Part shown: positions 45,305 through 46,255 of the stretch, one piece after another
Position numbering within the stretch: the first letter of the stretch is position 1
How the letters are laid out: each line of letters starts with the position of its first letter
Assembly: GCA_019187365.1 (NCBI GenBank)
Contig: JABARE010000011.1
Span: forward strand, 1-46,255
Direction: 5' to 3'
From: Saprospiraceae bacterium
GTDB lineage: Bacteria; Bacteroidota; Bacteroidia; Chitinophagales; Saprospiraceae
DNA length: 46,255 nt
The notes under the pieces: generated by a model
Database searches by the model: none
The model's input: only the letters and a program-made list of their open reading frames with translations
Told to the model about the DNA's origin: nothing
Translations under genes and position numbers: made by a program

Positions 45305-45346
45305 AAATCACTTGCGAAATAACCAAAAGCGTAAGTGATTTTTTTT
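45305..45346 (+). terminator. Terminator of the radC-like/ardC-like operon
   Basis: A 12-bp stem AAATCACTTGCG / CGTAAGTGATTT (one G-U pair) with a 13-base loop is followed by eight T. It begins 10 bp behind the ArdC-like stop codon. Confidence 0.9.
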
Positions 45347-46255
45347 ATACATATTTTATTTTGTTATATGGTAGATATTTGAACTATTCATAAGTCAAAA
45401 TAACCTAATATTGAATCATTTATTTATCACACCATAAAATATTTTAATTTTTAATATACATAAATGCTAAATATGTATTCACTTGCTAGAGAAGAAGCAG
45501 CATTTTCAAAATAAAGTAGCTCTTATTAATATGCGTTCGATAAAAAATGTTTTATTTAGCTCTATGTCTCCAATCTTGAATATCAAGTATGATCCTCCTG
45601 ATGATCCATATTCGGTTAGGGACATTTCAAAATTGAATTTGAAATGTCCTTCTATAAATCATTATGTTATCTTGATCCTAAAAATTCTTAAGTTCTATAG
45701 CTACCTAATAATTGTTTTAATTCAGTTTTATAAAATTAGATTAGCGCAAATTTTAAAAATTACACATATATATATTTACAAAGCCTGTTCAGAATATGGA
45801 CGGGCTTTGCACATTTATTAACTTGGAAAAATATTTAATGAAAAATAAATAAAAAAAGCTGGCCCCGTTGGAGAGAACCAGCAATTGTGCTTTTGATACA
45901 ACCTTATTTTTGCCGATAACTTGTATCAAACTTTTGCAAATGTACTAACTATTATTAAATAGTATACATAAAGCAAAAAATATTTCAATCTTCTCTCCTG
46001 TGGATTTCCAGCATATTATTAATAAAATAATATGAGATGGAATACATTAAAGGAACATTACCGCTAGTTGTTTCGCTAAACCGCTGGTCTTCATTTTCAT
46101 CAGAATCTTTGGATTCCGAAGATCCGCTATGGTTTGACCCCCTATTAATCAGACTTTCGTTACAAAGTTAATAAATAGATCAAAACATCAAAATAATTTT
46201 GCACTTCCAGGAAACGACCGACGGTGATCTTTATACCGATGGGAAGAGTGGCAGG
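45347..46255. other. AT-rich non-coding tail of the island with four inverted repeats
   Basis: No convincing gene. A 112-residue open frame at 45483-45821 spans a hairpin, has low-complexity composition and resembles nothing; I leave it out. Inverted repeats: GGACATTTCAAA/TTTGAAATGTCC (45620-45649), CAAAGCCTGTTC/GGACGGGCTTTG (45779-45809, G-U pairs), TTGATACAA/TTGTATCAA (45893-45929), CATATTATT/AATAATATG (46012-46034). A minus-strand promoter-like pair (TTTG 46189-46192, TAACTTTG 46163-46170, 18-bp spacer) lies near the end. The final ~50 bases are visibly more GC-rich, perhaps host DNA again. Confidence 0.55.

Noticed and set aside
45483..45821. 112-residue open frame behind the ArdC-like gene
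   Set aside because: It spans a 12-bp palindrome and low-complexity AT-rich sequence and shows no domain or operon context.
29172..46255. Retron, diversity-generating retroelement or known phage-defence system on the island
   Set aside because: No reverse transcriptase, template/variable repeat pair or recognisable defence effector is visible among the island genes.

Overview
The window looks like a chromosome segment of a Bacteroidota bacterium, most likely of the Saprospiraceae type. The reasons are giant secreted proteins built from SdrD_B, DUF11 and HYR-like modules, several C-terminal type A sorting domains of the type IX secretion system (T9SS), TAnnTTTG-like promoters, and Bacteroidota-style RimM, MnmA and tRNA-Gly sequences. 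The taxonomic call is an inference from protein style; there is no rRNA here.

Region 1 (1-21,634, all minus strand) is an array of secreted giants: a 3'-truncated HYR-type protein (at least 934 codons), a 4269-aa SdrD_B/DUF11/HYR/dockerin/T9SS protein, a 382-aa jelly-roll protein with a T9SS tail, and a 1336-aa relative of the giants. The three large proteins share a recognisable module and are paralogues. The two that are complete also share a dockerin-plus-T9SS C-terminal block.

Region 2 (21,847-27,944) is housekeeping DNA. It holds a divergent pair for nucleoside salvage (uridine kinase and a CNT/NupC permease), a fused glucosyl-3-phosphoglycerate-synthase-like glycosyltransferase plus HAD phosphatase, and a minus-strand operon mnmA - lipoprotein - rimM.

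Region 3 (about 28,150-29,082) is a tRNA and repeat zone: tRNA-Gly(GCC), an 18-bp tandem repeat ending in an inverted arm, a 28-bp palindromic element present twice in opposite orientation, tRNA-Gly(CCC) that differs from the first copy mainly in the anticodon, and tRNA-Leu(TAA) with its own terminator.

Region 4 (about 29,083 to about 46,100-46,200) is a strikingly AT-rich genomic island starting directly behind the tRNA-Leu terminator. It has mobile-element genes: an excisionase-like HTH protein, an XRE regulator overlapping an RNase H/RuvC-like protein, a large serine recombinase overlapping a replication-initiator-like protein, a TraG/VirD4-like ATPase, a RadC-like JAMM protein and an ArdC-like antirestriction protein. 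Two cargo blocks stand out. One is a tight four-gene operon (29,800-33,863) combining a trans-prenyl-diphosphate-synthase-like enzyme, an MFS exporter, a protein with a class-II-terpene-cyclase-like DDLDTA motif and a multi-pass membrane protein. I consider this the best candidate for an undescribed system, a putative terpenoid production/export cassette. The other is a pair of T9SS-exported proteins, one a metzincin-like protease fused to a beta-helix. GC content may rise again in the last 50 bases, so the right end of the island is probably near the window end. All function statements come from reading motifs by eye; no database search was run.
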